From Planctomycetota bacterium (GTDB taxonomy: Bacteria; Planctomycetota; SZUA-567), in assembly GCA_031254915.1 (NCBI GenBank), contig JAIRTL010000024.1, positions 1-57,360 of the forward strand: a DNA stretch of 57,360 nucleotides, read 5' to 3'. The position numbers and the translations under genes were made by a program. This document shows positions 27,744 through 37,125 of the stretch, in pieces (position 1 is the first letter of the stretch; every line of letters starts with the position of its first letter). Below the pieces are notes generated by a model that worked only from the letters and a program-made list of their open reading frames with translations, made no database searches and was not told where the DNA came from.

Positions 27744-28269
27744 ATGGACTTTTGGAGAAAATAAAACAAACCGCCGTTTGATTCTCTCCAACGCTTCTTG
27801 GGCTTCCATGTTACGTCGGGAATTATTGCACGGTCGGCGGTATCGCCCGACCTGACGAAAAATCAACTCGTTGCTCCATGGGAGCCAATCCGAATAGGGG
27901 CGCCTTTCGAGATGGACCCATTGAAAATAATGGGTTACAATAACCATCTCGCCCCACCCGGATAGGTTCCAAGCGGCGCCGTCTTTGGAGGAAAGCGGGC
28001 GGCGGTTGGCCAGATTTTTCCAAAAGTCCACGAACGGTATAACATTTTGCGATCCAAGTCGTTGCGGCGGGCGGGGAGTTATGGGCGAGTGTATACGCGC
28101 GCGGAAGAAAAAACTTGTATGTCGAAGACGTCCATGATATAACCCGGCCTTGAAATGCTTGGTTGTAAGGATGATACTGGGGCGTTGGGATAACCAATCC
28201 TTTTTTTGACCCCTACGCGGTTGGCGCCGGACATTCCCGGCCGCGTTCAGAAAGCCACGGGAACTTCGC
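27744..28269. other. 526-bp noncoding stretch rich in small hairpins
   Basis: This gap is richer in A+T than its surroundings. Just after pyrF a nested structure (TTGGAGA 27752-27758 with TCTCCAA 27785-27791, enclosing CAAAC-CGCC-GTTTG 27767-27780) may act as a terminator. Further on are CCCATT/AATGGG and GGTTA/TAACC hairpins near 27920-27955. ATACCGTTCG occurs on the minus strand at 28040-28031. No frame looks coding. Confidence 0.4.
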
Positions 28270-29643
28270 ATGTCGCCACTGCCCATCGCCGCGACCATCG
28301 ACCTCAAGGGGCGGTTGCCCCCGTTGCAGCAGATCATGCTTTCCCCCACGATCATCATTTCCCTGATTCTTCTCGTTGCCGCGATCGTGATCTTTTTCAT
28401 TCTTGCCGCGCGGACGCGGGCGGAGTCGCGCCGGAAGAAGCGGGAGGAGGATCTGCGCATGGCGCAAAAGATTCTCGCCCGGCGCGGCGGGACTGACGAG
28501 GACATCCAGCGCATGGATCAGTTCTTCGCCCAGAATCCCGCCGTCGATCCCTCGGCCGCGACGCTGGTCGCCGATGTTTTCCGCGATCGCGTACGGCCGC
28601 TGCTCGAGCGGATGTACGGCCGCGACTATGCGTTCAGAATGGAAAAGCTCTATTTCCCGCCCCCGAAGGACACGAACTCCATCGCCAAGGAGCGCGACCT
28701 CAAGAAGCTCGTGGAGGAGACGAAGACGGTCGCCGCCACGCAGGCGGCGTCGGCGATGATCGACCTCATGGACGCCACGCTCAAGCCCGGCATGATCGTC
28801 CACGCCGCCTTTTCGGGCGTCGAGGGCGGCCACGACTGCCTGGTCATGAGTTACGCCATGGATTCCTTCAACATCACCCTGCCCGCGAACAACGCCCATC
28901 TCATAAACTCGATCAAGCCGGGCGGCACTGTGGAGGGGAGTTTTGAAAGCGGGCCGTCATTGATGGCGTTCACTTCGGTCATCGAGGCGATCGTCGCCGG
29001 CAGCATGCCGTTTTGCCGCCTCTCCGTCTGGAAAAACGCCTGGGAAGTGCGCAAGCGCGAGTCGGTGCGCCTGGGCATGTCGCTGGACATCGACTTTCAG
29101 CATATTTCAACGTCGTCGTCCGGCGCGATCAAGGTGTCGCAGCTTGACCGGGAAATCAGTTCCATCCGCCCCGGCCGCCTTCGCGACCTTTCGCTCGGCG
29201 GCTGTTGTCTCGACACTCCGCTCGACGGCAAGTTCGAAATCGGCGATTTCATACGCTTCACCGCCTCGCTCATTCCCGGCCACCCGCGGGCGACCCTCCT
29301 CGGGGCGATCGTCGAAGTCATCAACATCCCCGACCCCGGGCGGAACGAAAACATGGTCAAGCGCCTCCACATGCAGTTCCTCGCCCTCGACGACGTCTCG
29401 CAACGCCTGCTTGCGCGCGCCATGCGCCATCTTCAGGACATCAAGTCGCGGGTCGAATGGCAGCAGGCGCAGCAGCTGATCGAGCAAATGCGCCAGCACG
29501 ACATCCCGAAGGAGGAGACTGTCGACAACACCGGGGCCGCGCCGGGGCCTCAGACGGGACAGCGCCCAGACGGTTCATCGTCCGTCCGCGCCGGGCAAAC
29601 CGCGCCCAAGCCCCGCCGTCCCGACACGGGAAGGCCGAGGTAA
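28270..29643 (+). CDS. Membrane-anchored PilZ-domain protein
   Basis: The protein has 457 residues. One membrane helix lies at about residues 28-46 (TIIISLILLVAAIVIFFIL), followed by a basic, charged linker. The central part reads like the YcgR-type N-domain that precedes PilZ. The PilZ domain starts at RKRESVRLGM near 261 (the R-x3-R part) and has DLSLGGCCL near 306 (D-x-S-x-x-G), both c-di-GMP contacts. A Pro/Gln-rich tail of about 40 residues ends it. In flagellated bacteria such proteins brake or tune motility in response to c-di-GMP, so it fits with fliS and the FlhB homologue here. The start could also be ATG 28336, which would leave the helix near the N-terminus. It is convergent with the next gene. 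Confidence 0.82.
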   Translation: MSPLPIAATIDLKGRLPPLQQIMLSPTIIISLILLVAAIVIFFILAARTRAESRRKKREEDLRMAQKILARRGGTDEDIQRMDQFFAQNPAVDPSAATLVADVFRDRVRPLLERMYGRDYAFRMEKLYFPPPKDTNSIAKERDLKKLVEETKTVAATQAASAMIDLMDATLKPGMIVHAAFSGVEGGHDCLVMSYAMDSFNITLPANNAHLINSIKPGGTVEGSFESGPSLMAFTSVIEAIVAGSMPFCRLSVWKNAWEVRKRESVRLGMSLDIDFQHISTSSSGAIKVSQLDREISSIRPGRLRDLSLGGCCLDTPLDGKFEIGDFIRFTASLIPGHPRATLLGAIVEVINIPDPGRNENMVKRLHMQFLALDDVSQRLLARAMRHLQDIKSRVEWQQAQQLIEQMRQHDIPKEETVDNTGAAPGPQTGQRPDGSSSVRAGQTAPKPRRPDTGRPR

Positions 29644-29657
29644 CGTTTCGCGATGCG

Positions 29658-31109
29658 CTATTGTTCTGACGTTGCCGTCGCCGCCGGCGCCGGTGTGAAG
29701 ATCGCTTCCGGCGGTATCCCGAGCCGGATGAGATGGTTCTCATACGCCTTGAGCATTTGCGCCTGGAGCTTCACCGTCGCGTTGAACTCGGCCAGGGATT
29801 GATTGAGAATCTCGATCTCCTTTTTCTGGCCGCCCGCGTTCTCCACCTGCGCCCATGCGTTTTCGTACATGTTTTTGACCGCGTCCTCGATCTCCCGAAG
29901 CCGTCTGCCGTCGTCCTCGCCGAGCCTGACTCCGCCGTCCAGAAGCGCGGAGACGTCCCGCTCGACCGCGAGGACGCCATCCTCCACCGTGGCAACGTTC
30001 CCCTCGATCTTGGCAAGCCGGTCGTCGCGGTCGCCGAATCCCAGTTCGCCCGGAAGGAAAAGGTAGCCGAGGATGAGGAGGAGCGGCAACAGCACGGACG
30101 CGAACAGCCATGCCGGGACGCCGCCGCCGCCGGCCATGATTTCCCGGATAAGCGGCCGTTGCGCTTCGCGAACCGATCGGGACACCACATCCACCAGCTT
30201 CTGGTCCTGCACGCCGGCGAGGATCCGCGGCGCCTGAAGCGCGATGGCGTCCGCGACCGGCGACACGACCCGTTCCTCGACGGTACGGCCGATTTCTTCG
30301 ACGAGACGTTCCGGGAGAATCTGGTCGATGCTTGGCGTCGGCAGCGTCTCGATGGACGCGGCGATCGAGCCCAGGCGGTCGGCGAGCCCGCGTATCAGGT
30401 CGCGCGTTTCGGCGTTGTCCCGGTCAACGGCGGAGAAGGATTCGGAATACAGGGTCCGGAGTTCTTCCCTTTGTTCGCGGAGTTTTTCGTCCAGGGCGGC
30501 GAGAATGCGCCCGGTCTGGCCGCCGGCGGTTCCCTCCCCGTCCTCGGCGCCTCGGATCGCTTCGATGACGGTGCGCCGTATGTCCGACTCGTGCTTCGAC
30601 CGCGCCTCCTCGAAACCGTCCATCGCCCGGCGGATCTGGTCGTTCAGTGTGCGCACCGCGCCGGGGTCGAGCGCTTCCCGTGGCTGGCCGCCGAATATCT
30701 CGGCCTGGCGCGCCATCATTTCGCCGTGCTCGGCAAGGCTTTCGTTCAGGTTTTTCGACAGATCCATCATCTTGCCGGCGACTACGGCGAGTTCGCCGAC
30801 AAGCGCCCCGATCTCCGTTTCGCGCAGCTGTTCAAGCCGTTCGGCAAGCGCGTCGGACAGTGCGGCGAGTCGGCGCAGATGCAGATCGGCGTCGTTGCCT
30901 GGGCGTTGCGGGTTGAACGACGACGGGGCGGGAAAGTTCGACGGCGCGATGCCGGAGGGCGGTTTCGGCGGGAGTTCCGGTTGCGGCGCGCGCGGCTTGG
31001 GCAGATTGGCGCCGCAACGCTTGCAGCGGTACGTTTTTCCCGGAATCACGCGCTTGAGGCGATGCACGGCCTGACAGTCCGGGCACACCAGTTTTGTCCG
31101 TTCTTCCAC
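29658..31109 (-). CDS. Zinc-ribbon, coiled-coil membrane protein of unknown function
   Basis: A 483-residue protein. An N-terminal zinc ribbon (CPDCQ at 9-13, CKRCG near 28-32) is followed by a Pro-rich linker (residues 36-75) and a long heptad-rich region with no proline, broken by PTPSIDQILPERLVEEIG. One transmembrane helix (WLFASVLLPLLLILGYLFL) is near 327-345, and a second coiled coil makes up the C-terminus. The layout recalls chemoreceptor-like or RmuC-like scaffolds, but no signalling motif is present. GTG at 31109 is chosen because GGGGAG precedes it and the zinc ribbon begins right after. The same kind of N-terminal zinc ribbon begins the kinase at 15707. Confidence 0.7.
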   Translation of the reverse strand: MEERTKLVCPDCQAVHRLKRVIPGKTYRCKRCGANLPKPRAPQPELPPKPPSGIAPSNFPAPSSFNPQRPGNDADLHLRRLAALSDALAERLEQLRETEIGALVGELAVVAGKMMDLSKNLNESLAEHGEMMARQAEIFGGQPREALDPGAVRTLNDQIRRAMDGFEEARSKHESDIRRTVIEAIRGAEDGEGTAGGQTGRILAALDEKLREQREELRTLYSESFSAVDRDNAETRDLIRGLADRLGSIAASIETLPTPSIDQILPERLVEEIGRTVEERVVSPVADAIALQAPRILAGVQDQKLVDVVSRSVREAQRPLIREIMAGGGGVPAWLFASVLLPLLLILGYLFLPGELGFGDRDDRLAKIEGNVATVEDGVLAVERDVSALLDGGVRLGEDDGRRLREIEDAVKNMYENAWAQVENAGGQKKEIEILNQSLAEFNATVKLQAQMLKAYENHLIRLGIPPEAIFTPAPAATATSEQ

Positions 31110-31224
31110 TGAGGCTCTCCCCCTGCGTTGCCGTTGTGCTTCGAAGTGCGTTGGCGTTTGCGTCTTTCGGTACCGTTGATTGTGGGAAAACATCGCGAAA
31201 AGGAAAGAAATTTTTACCCGCCGC

Positions 31225-32151
31225 TCATTCCGAGCCCGGCGGGAGGAAAACATAACCGGGGAAGCCGTCGGGATCGTCCAGATAGTCGAGCCAGAGCGCG
31301 CGGCCCAAAACCGTTCTTTCCTCGTGTTCGATGCGCGAACGGTCGAACCAGGCCACATCCACCGCCGATCGGGACGTCCGCCGGGAAAAATCTCCGTTTG
31401 CGTTGACCGAAGCGAGGAACACATGCAGCACGAGGTGGAGCGAGCGCGCCGGCTCGATGCGCTCGATCACGCAGCGATGCCGGCCGATTGCGGCCTTGAG
31501 ACCCGTCTCCTCGGCCGTTTCCCGCTCCGCCGTTCGCTGTAGCGTTTCCCCCCGCATCTGTCCGCCGCCCGGCAACGACCACTTGACGCCGTCGGCGTAT
31601 TCGGTGGCGACCATGAGGATTTCCCGCCGCTCGTTCACGATCAGCGCCGACGAGCCGCTCACGATTTTCTCCGGATCGCCGCGCCTGATTTTTTTGACAA
31701 TGAGCGTCGTGCTGAGGCCGGGAACAAGCGGAGTGATGACGATTTTGCCGCCGTTTTCCAGAATCGCACGCCGTTCCCCGGGATCGAGCGATTCCTCCGT
31801 GTAGTCGCCGGACTTCGCCCAGATGTCGGGTTTGACCGCCGCGATCTCGCGGTCGCAGCGGGCGCCGTCGAACACGACGACCCGGTCCACCGCCGCCAGC
31901 GCCGCCAGGACGCCCGCCCGGTCGCTCTCGGGGCGGATCGGCCTGTCCGCCGCCTTAGATCCGCGAATGGAGCGATCCGAATTCAACCCCACCGCCAGGA
32001 CGTCGCCGAGCGCTTTCGCCTCGGCGAGCGCCCGGGCGTGGCCGGTATGGAACAGATCGAAACAGCCGTTTGTCCACACCACCTTTTTGCCGTCCCGCCG
32101 CCATGTTTCCGCCTCGGCCGCGAGCGTGTCCAGATCCACGACTTTGCCCAT
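31225..32151 (-). CDS. Cytidylyltransferase (HldE C-terminal/RfaE2-type) fused to a Nudix hydrolase
   Basis: The 308-residue protein has two enzyme domains. Residues 1-155 match the ADP-heptose synthase nucleotidyltransferase: VVWTNGCFDLFHTGHARAL at 24-42 with the HxGH motif, GLNSDRSIRGSKAADRPI, IWAKSGDYTEESLDPGE and VPGLSTTLIVKKI. It would transfer a nucleotide to a sugar 1-phosphate, normally heptose for LPS. Residues ~165-308 contain a complete Nudix box (G-x5-E-x7-RETAEETGL near 195-218). Such a fusion is uncommon; the Nudix domain might hydrolyse a by-product nucleotide or regulate activated sugar level. ATG 32151 follows GGGAGG. It is divergent from serC. No heptose kinase gene is nearby. 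Confidence 0.85.
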   Translation of the reverse strand: MGKVVDLDTLAAEAETWRRDGKKVVWTNGCFDLFHTGHARALAEAKALGDVLAVGLNSDRSIRGSKAADRPIRPESDRAGVLAALAAVDRVVVFDGARCDREIAAVKPDIWAKSGDYTEESLDPGERRAILENGGKIVITPLVPGLSTTLIVKKIRRGDPEKIVSGSSALIVNERREILMVATEYADGVKWSLPGGGQMRGETLQRTAERETAEETGLKAAIGRHRCVIERIEPARSLHLVLHVFLASVNANGDFSRRTSRSAVDVAWFDRSRIEHEERTVLGRALWLDYLDDPDGFPGYVFLPPGSE

Positions 32152-32197
32152 GGGCCTCCCGATCGAAAAGAGATAGATATATTTTTCCCCAAATATG

Positions 32198-32225
32198 TTG
32201 CGCACGGCGAGCCCGTTGCTATAAT
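32198..32225 (+). promoter_or_regulatory. serC promoter
   Basis: TTGCGC (32198-32203), 16-nt spacer, and a perfect TATAAT (32220-32225) lie in the 144-bp divergent gap. Transcription would begin near 32232, leaving a 5' leader of about 64 nt. Confidence 0.65.
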
Positions 32226-32295
32226 GGGTCGCGACATGCCATTGGCCGGCGTGTATATTCACAACGATTGTAGCGATTTTCCCGAAAGGAACAAC

Positions 32296-33375
32296 ATGGC
32301 CCGCATCTTCAATTTCAGTGCCGGCCCGGCGGTCCTGCCGCTGCCGGTTTTGGAACAGGCCCAGTCCGAAATGCTCGACTACCAGGGTAGCGGCATGTCT
32401 ATCATGGAAATGTCCCACCGCGGCAAAACTTACGACGCCGTCATCAAGGCGGCGGAGGCGAACGTCCGCAAACTGATGAACATTCCGGAAGACTACAGCG
32501 TTCTCTTTCTTCCCGGCGGCGCGAGCCAGCAGTTCGCGATGATACCGCTCAATTTCCTGCGCGCGTCCGGATCGGCCGACTACGTCCACACCGGTTCATG
32601 GGCGGCGAAGGCGATCAAGGAGGCGAGGATCGTCGGCAAGGTGAACGTCGTCTGGGACGGCAGGAACGACGACTATCTGCGCGCGCCGAAGCTGCCGGAG
32701 CTGGCGTTGAGTCCGGACGCCTCCTATGTCCACATCTGCTCGAACGAAACGATCGGCGGCATCCGCTTCCCCGAGTTCCCGAAAACCCCGGCTCCGCTTA
32801 TCGCCGACATGTCCTCGGAAATCATGTCGCGGGTGATCGACGTCGACGATTTCGGCATGATCTACGCCGGTGCGCAGAAAAACATCGGGCCGTCCGGTCT
32901 GGCGCTTGTTGTCCTGCGCAAGGAGCAGGCCGAGCGCGCGCCCGAATCCTTGAGCCTTTTCTTCCGCTACGCGACTCACATGAAGGAACCGAGCCTTTAC
33001 AACACCCCCAACACCTGGGCCGTGTACATCCTCAAGCTCGTCACCGAGTGGATGGAGAAAGAAGGCGGCGTCGCCGCGTTCGAAAGGCGCAATGAAGCCA
33101 AGGCGAAGCTGCTTTACGACGAACTCGACGCCAGCGACTTCTGGAAGCCGTGCGCCGAGAAGGGGTCGCGTTCGATCATGAACGTCACCTGGCGTCTCGC
33201 CAGCGAGGACCTCGAGGCCAAGTTCGTCAAGGAGGCGCAGGGAGCCGGCATGGACGGCCTCAAGGGCCACCGCTCCGTCGGCGGCATCCGCGCCAGCATC
33301 TACAACGCCTTCCCGGAGGCGGGCGTCAAGGCGCTTGTCGCCTTCATGCGGGAATTCCAGCGCAGGAACGGCTGA
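32296..33375 (+). CDS. serC: Phosphoserine aminotransferase
   Basis: The 359-residue PLP enzyme converts 3-phosphohydroxypyruvate to phosphoserine in serine synthesis (and can serve in PLP synthesis). Diagnostic stretches are FNFSAGPAVLP at the start, GMSIMEMSHRGKTYD near 32-46, FLPGGASQQFAMIP near 72, the cofactor lysine in GAQKNIGPSGL near 197, and TPNTWAVYIL near 238. The C-terminal GHRSVGGIRASIYNA binds the phosphate of substrate. ATG 32296 follows AAAGGA. The gene stands alone, with its own promoter and a strong terminator. Confidence 0.96.
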   Translation: MARIFNFSAGPAVLPLPVLEQAQSEMLDYQGSGMSIMEMSHRGKTYDAVIKAAEANVRKLMNIPEDYSVLFLPGGASQQFAMIPLNFLRASGSADYVHTGSWAAKAIKEARIVGKVNVVWDGRNDDYLRAPKLPELALSPDASYVHICSNETIGGIRFPEFPKTPAPLIADMSSEIMSRVIDVDDFGMIYAGAQKNIGPSGLALVVLRKEQAERAPESLSLFFRYATHMKEPSLYNTPNTWAVYILKLVTEWMEKEGGVAAFERRNEAKAKLLYDELDASDFWKPCAEKGSRSIMNVTWRLASEDLEAKFVKEAQGAGMDGLKGHRSVGGIRASIYNAFPEAGVKALVAFMREFQRRNG

Positions 33376-33400
33376 TCCGGATTGCCCCCATCTTCGCCAA

Positions 33401-33439
33401 GGCGAAAAACCTCCCCCGTGCGGGGAGGTTTTTTTCGCC
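33401..33439 (+). terminator. Rho-independent terminator after serC
   Basis: The core stem is AACCTCCCC/GGGGAGGTT (33408-33416 with 33422-33430) with loop CGTGC, followed by a run of Ts. Flanking GGCGAAA/TTTCGCC extends the pairing, so it could work in both directions. Confidence 0.9.
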
Positions 33440-33456
33440 CGTTCCGTGAAATGCGT

Positions 33457-33485
33457 CTGTAAGACACAAGAGAAATCCCTATAAT
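33457..33485 (+). promoter_or_regulatory. Promoter of the metallo-hydrolase gene
   Basis: A perfect TATAAT at 33480-33485 has a weak CTGTAA 17 nt upstream (33457-33462). Transcription would begin near 33492, 16 nt before the first ATG. Confidence 0.55.
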
Positions 33486-33507
33486 CGTATCTTCTTCGGC
33501 GGAGCGG

Positions 33508-34317
33508 ATGCGAAAGGCCGGAATGGCGCGCGCACGAAAAACGGTCGAACTCGAATTCCTCGGCACCGGCACCTCGGCCGGCGTGCCGGTGCCCGGCTGC
33601 CGTTGCGCCGTCTGCCGGTCGAAAGATCCGCGCGACAAGCGCCTGCGGTCGAGCGCGCTCGTCAGGAACGGCCGGCGCAACCTCATCATCGACGCAAGCC
33701 CGGAATTCCGCATCCAATGCCTGCGGGCCGGAGTTTTCACCGTCGACGCCCTCGTCCTCACCCACGGCCACGCGGACCACACCAACGGCTTCGACGACAT
33801 CCGCTCCTACAGCTTTTTCAAAAGCCGCACCGTTCCGGTCTGGGGCGACGGAAAAACCCTGCGGACGATCGAACGGCGTTTCGATTACGTTTGGCATGCG
33901 ACGCAGTGGGGCGGGGGGCTGCCGCAAGTCGAACTGCGCGGGATCGAGGGGCCGTTCACTGCCGCCGGCCTGGAACTGACGCCGATTCCGATACTGCACG
34001 GGGCGCTTCCCATCCTCGGATTCCGCATAGGCGACCTCGCCTACCTGACTGACGTCTCGCGCATCCCCGAGTCCTCCCTGCCGCCCCTGGAAGACCTCCG
34101 CACCCTGATCGTCAGTTGCGCCAGGACAATGCCGCACGAGACCCATTTCAACCTCGCCGACGTCAAGCGGACGCACGACCGCCTGCGCCCGGAACGAACG
34201 CTCGTCACCCACATTTCGCACTATTTCAGCCACCGCCGACTCGTCGCTGCGCTCCCGCCCGGCGTGGATCCCGCTCAGGACGGCATGCGGGTGGCGATCG
34301 ACCTCGCGGCAAGATAG
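33508..34317 (+). CDS. PhnP-like metallo-beta-lactamase-fold hydrolase
   Basis: A 269-residue hydrolase (start at 33508, or at 33523 giving 264). The N-terminal LEFLGTGTSAGVPVPGCRCAVC has the GTGTS turn and paired Cys of the PhnP / phosphoribosyl cyclic phosphodiesterase group. Metal ligands are in LTHGHADHTNGFDDIR (H87, H89, D91, H92), LTDVSRIPE near 189, and THISHY near 232. Family members hydrolyse cyclic phosphodiesters or nucleotides. No phosphonate (phn) gene is near, so a housekeeping phosphodiesterase role is more likely. It is convergent with ftsH. Confidence 0.85.
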   Translation: MRKAGMARARKTVELEFLGTGTSAGVPVPGCRCAVCRSKDPRDKRLRSSALVRNGRRNLIIDASPEFRIQCLRAGVFTVDALVLTHGHADHTNGFDDIRSYSFFKSRTVPVWGDGKTLRTIERRFDYVWHATQWGGGLPQVELRGIEGPFTAAGLELTPIPILHGALPILGFRIGDLAYLTDVSRIPESSLPPLEDLRTLIVSCARTMPHETHFNLADVKRTHDRLRPERTLVTHISHYFSHRRLVAALPPGVDPAQDGMRVAIDLAAR

Positions 34318-34406
34318 GAAAAGGAGGGCATCCCGCCGGAAGGTTCTCCTTGGTATATGAAAACGAATGAAGGGCCCGTCAGCAACGGGGTGGGAACCGC
34401 CCCCAG

Positions 34407-36452
<2,046 letters not shown>

Positions 36453-36520
36453 TGGCTCTCGTTTTCCTTTGGTTCGGCCCGGCGGGCCTTTTCAGGTCCC
36501 TGGGCGCTCTCGAAGAAATA

Positions 36521-36541
36521 GCGCCCCGATGAATGGGGCGC
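36521..36541 (-). terminator. Hairpin between lptE-like gene and ftsH
   Basis: GCGCCCC (36521-36527) pairs with GGGGCGC (36535-36541) across a 7-nt loop. On the minus strand it is followed by TATTTCTTC, a weak U-rich tract, so it may attenuate readthrough from lptE into ftsH. Confidence 0.5.
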
Positions 36542-36585
36542 CTCTTGAAGACTGTCCGGTTTCCGCTCCGATCCCGGGGATCAGG

Positions 36586-37101
36586 TTACCATATTCCAAT
36601 CGTGCGCCTGACGATCTCGGCTCCCATTTCGCGCAAGATGCGATTCCGCGCCACGTCCTCGCGCTCGTCCTGCGCGTATTCGTAGACGCCGTAACTGAGG
36701 CCGAGCTCATCGCTGGAGAACTTCGCCTCGTCCACCAGATACACGCCCGACCGCGCATCGTACAGGGAATAGGTCGCCTCGACGACGAGCTTGACCGTGC
36801 CGAGTTCGTCCGTGGTGGTGTCGCGGAGCGTCGTCCGGGTGTACCGCGTTATTTCGCCCGTCAACACGGCGTCGCCGCGCGAGGCGACCCGGATTCGCGG
36901 ATCGGCATTGACCGAATCGATCACCGCGCGGGTGAGTTTGCCCTCGAGCCCGAGCGTCATGGTCGAATTCTTGAAGACGTGCACCTCGACCGTCCGGATG
37001 TGGTCAGGCAGTCCGGAACGCGTCGACGTCCTGCATCCCGCGGCCGACGCCAGAAGCGCCGCGGCCGCCATTCCCCCCCATAGCGCCCATTTTCCCCGCA
37101 T
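36586..37101 (-). CDS. lptE: LptE-like LPS-assembly lipoprotein
   Basis: A 171-residue lipoprotein: MRGKWALWGGMAAAALLASAAGC ends in a lipobox (Ala-Ala-Gly-Cys, C23). The rest follows the LptE/RlpB-like pattern seen in many non-proteobacteria: HIRTVEVHVFKNSTMTLGLE, LTRAVIDSVNADPRIRVAS, DAVLTGEITRYTRTTL, and a final region in which long helices end the protein. LptE plugs LptD in the outer membrane for LPS delivery. It lies 24 nt after the bamD-like gene, so both are outer-membrane assembly functions in one operon. GGGAG precedes the ATG. Confidence 0.8.
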   Translation of the reverse strand: MRGKWALWGGMAAAALLASAAGCRTSTRSGLPDHIRTVEVHVFKNSTMTLGLEGKLTRAVIDSVNADPRIRVASRGDAVLTGEITRYTRTTLRDTTTDELGTVKLVVEATYSLYDARSGVYLVDEAKFSSDELGLSYGVYEYAQDEREDVARNRILREMGAEIVRRTIGIW

Positions 37102-37125
37102 GGTCTTTCTCCCGAAAGATTCCCC

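Noticed and set aside
27702-28514. 270-codon open frame on the minus strand across the gap after pyrF
   Set aside because: It overlaps pyrF and the PilZ gene in antisense, has no domain-like text, and the gap is A+T-rich with small hairpins; it looks like chance openness.
30440-30475. Partial match GGTCCGGAGTT to the 50-bp repeat
   Set aside because: It is only 11 nt, lies inside a coding region, and the hairpin context is absent; probably chance.
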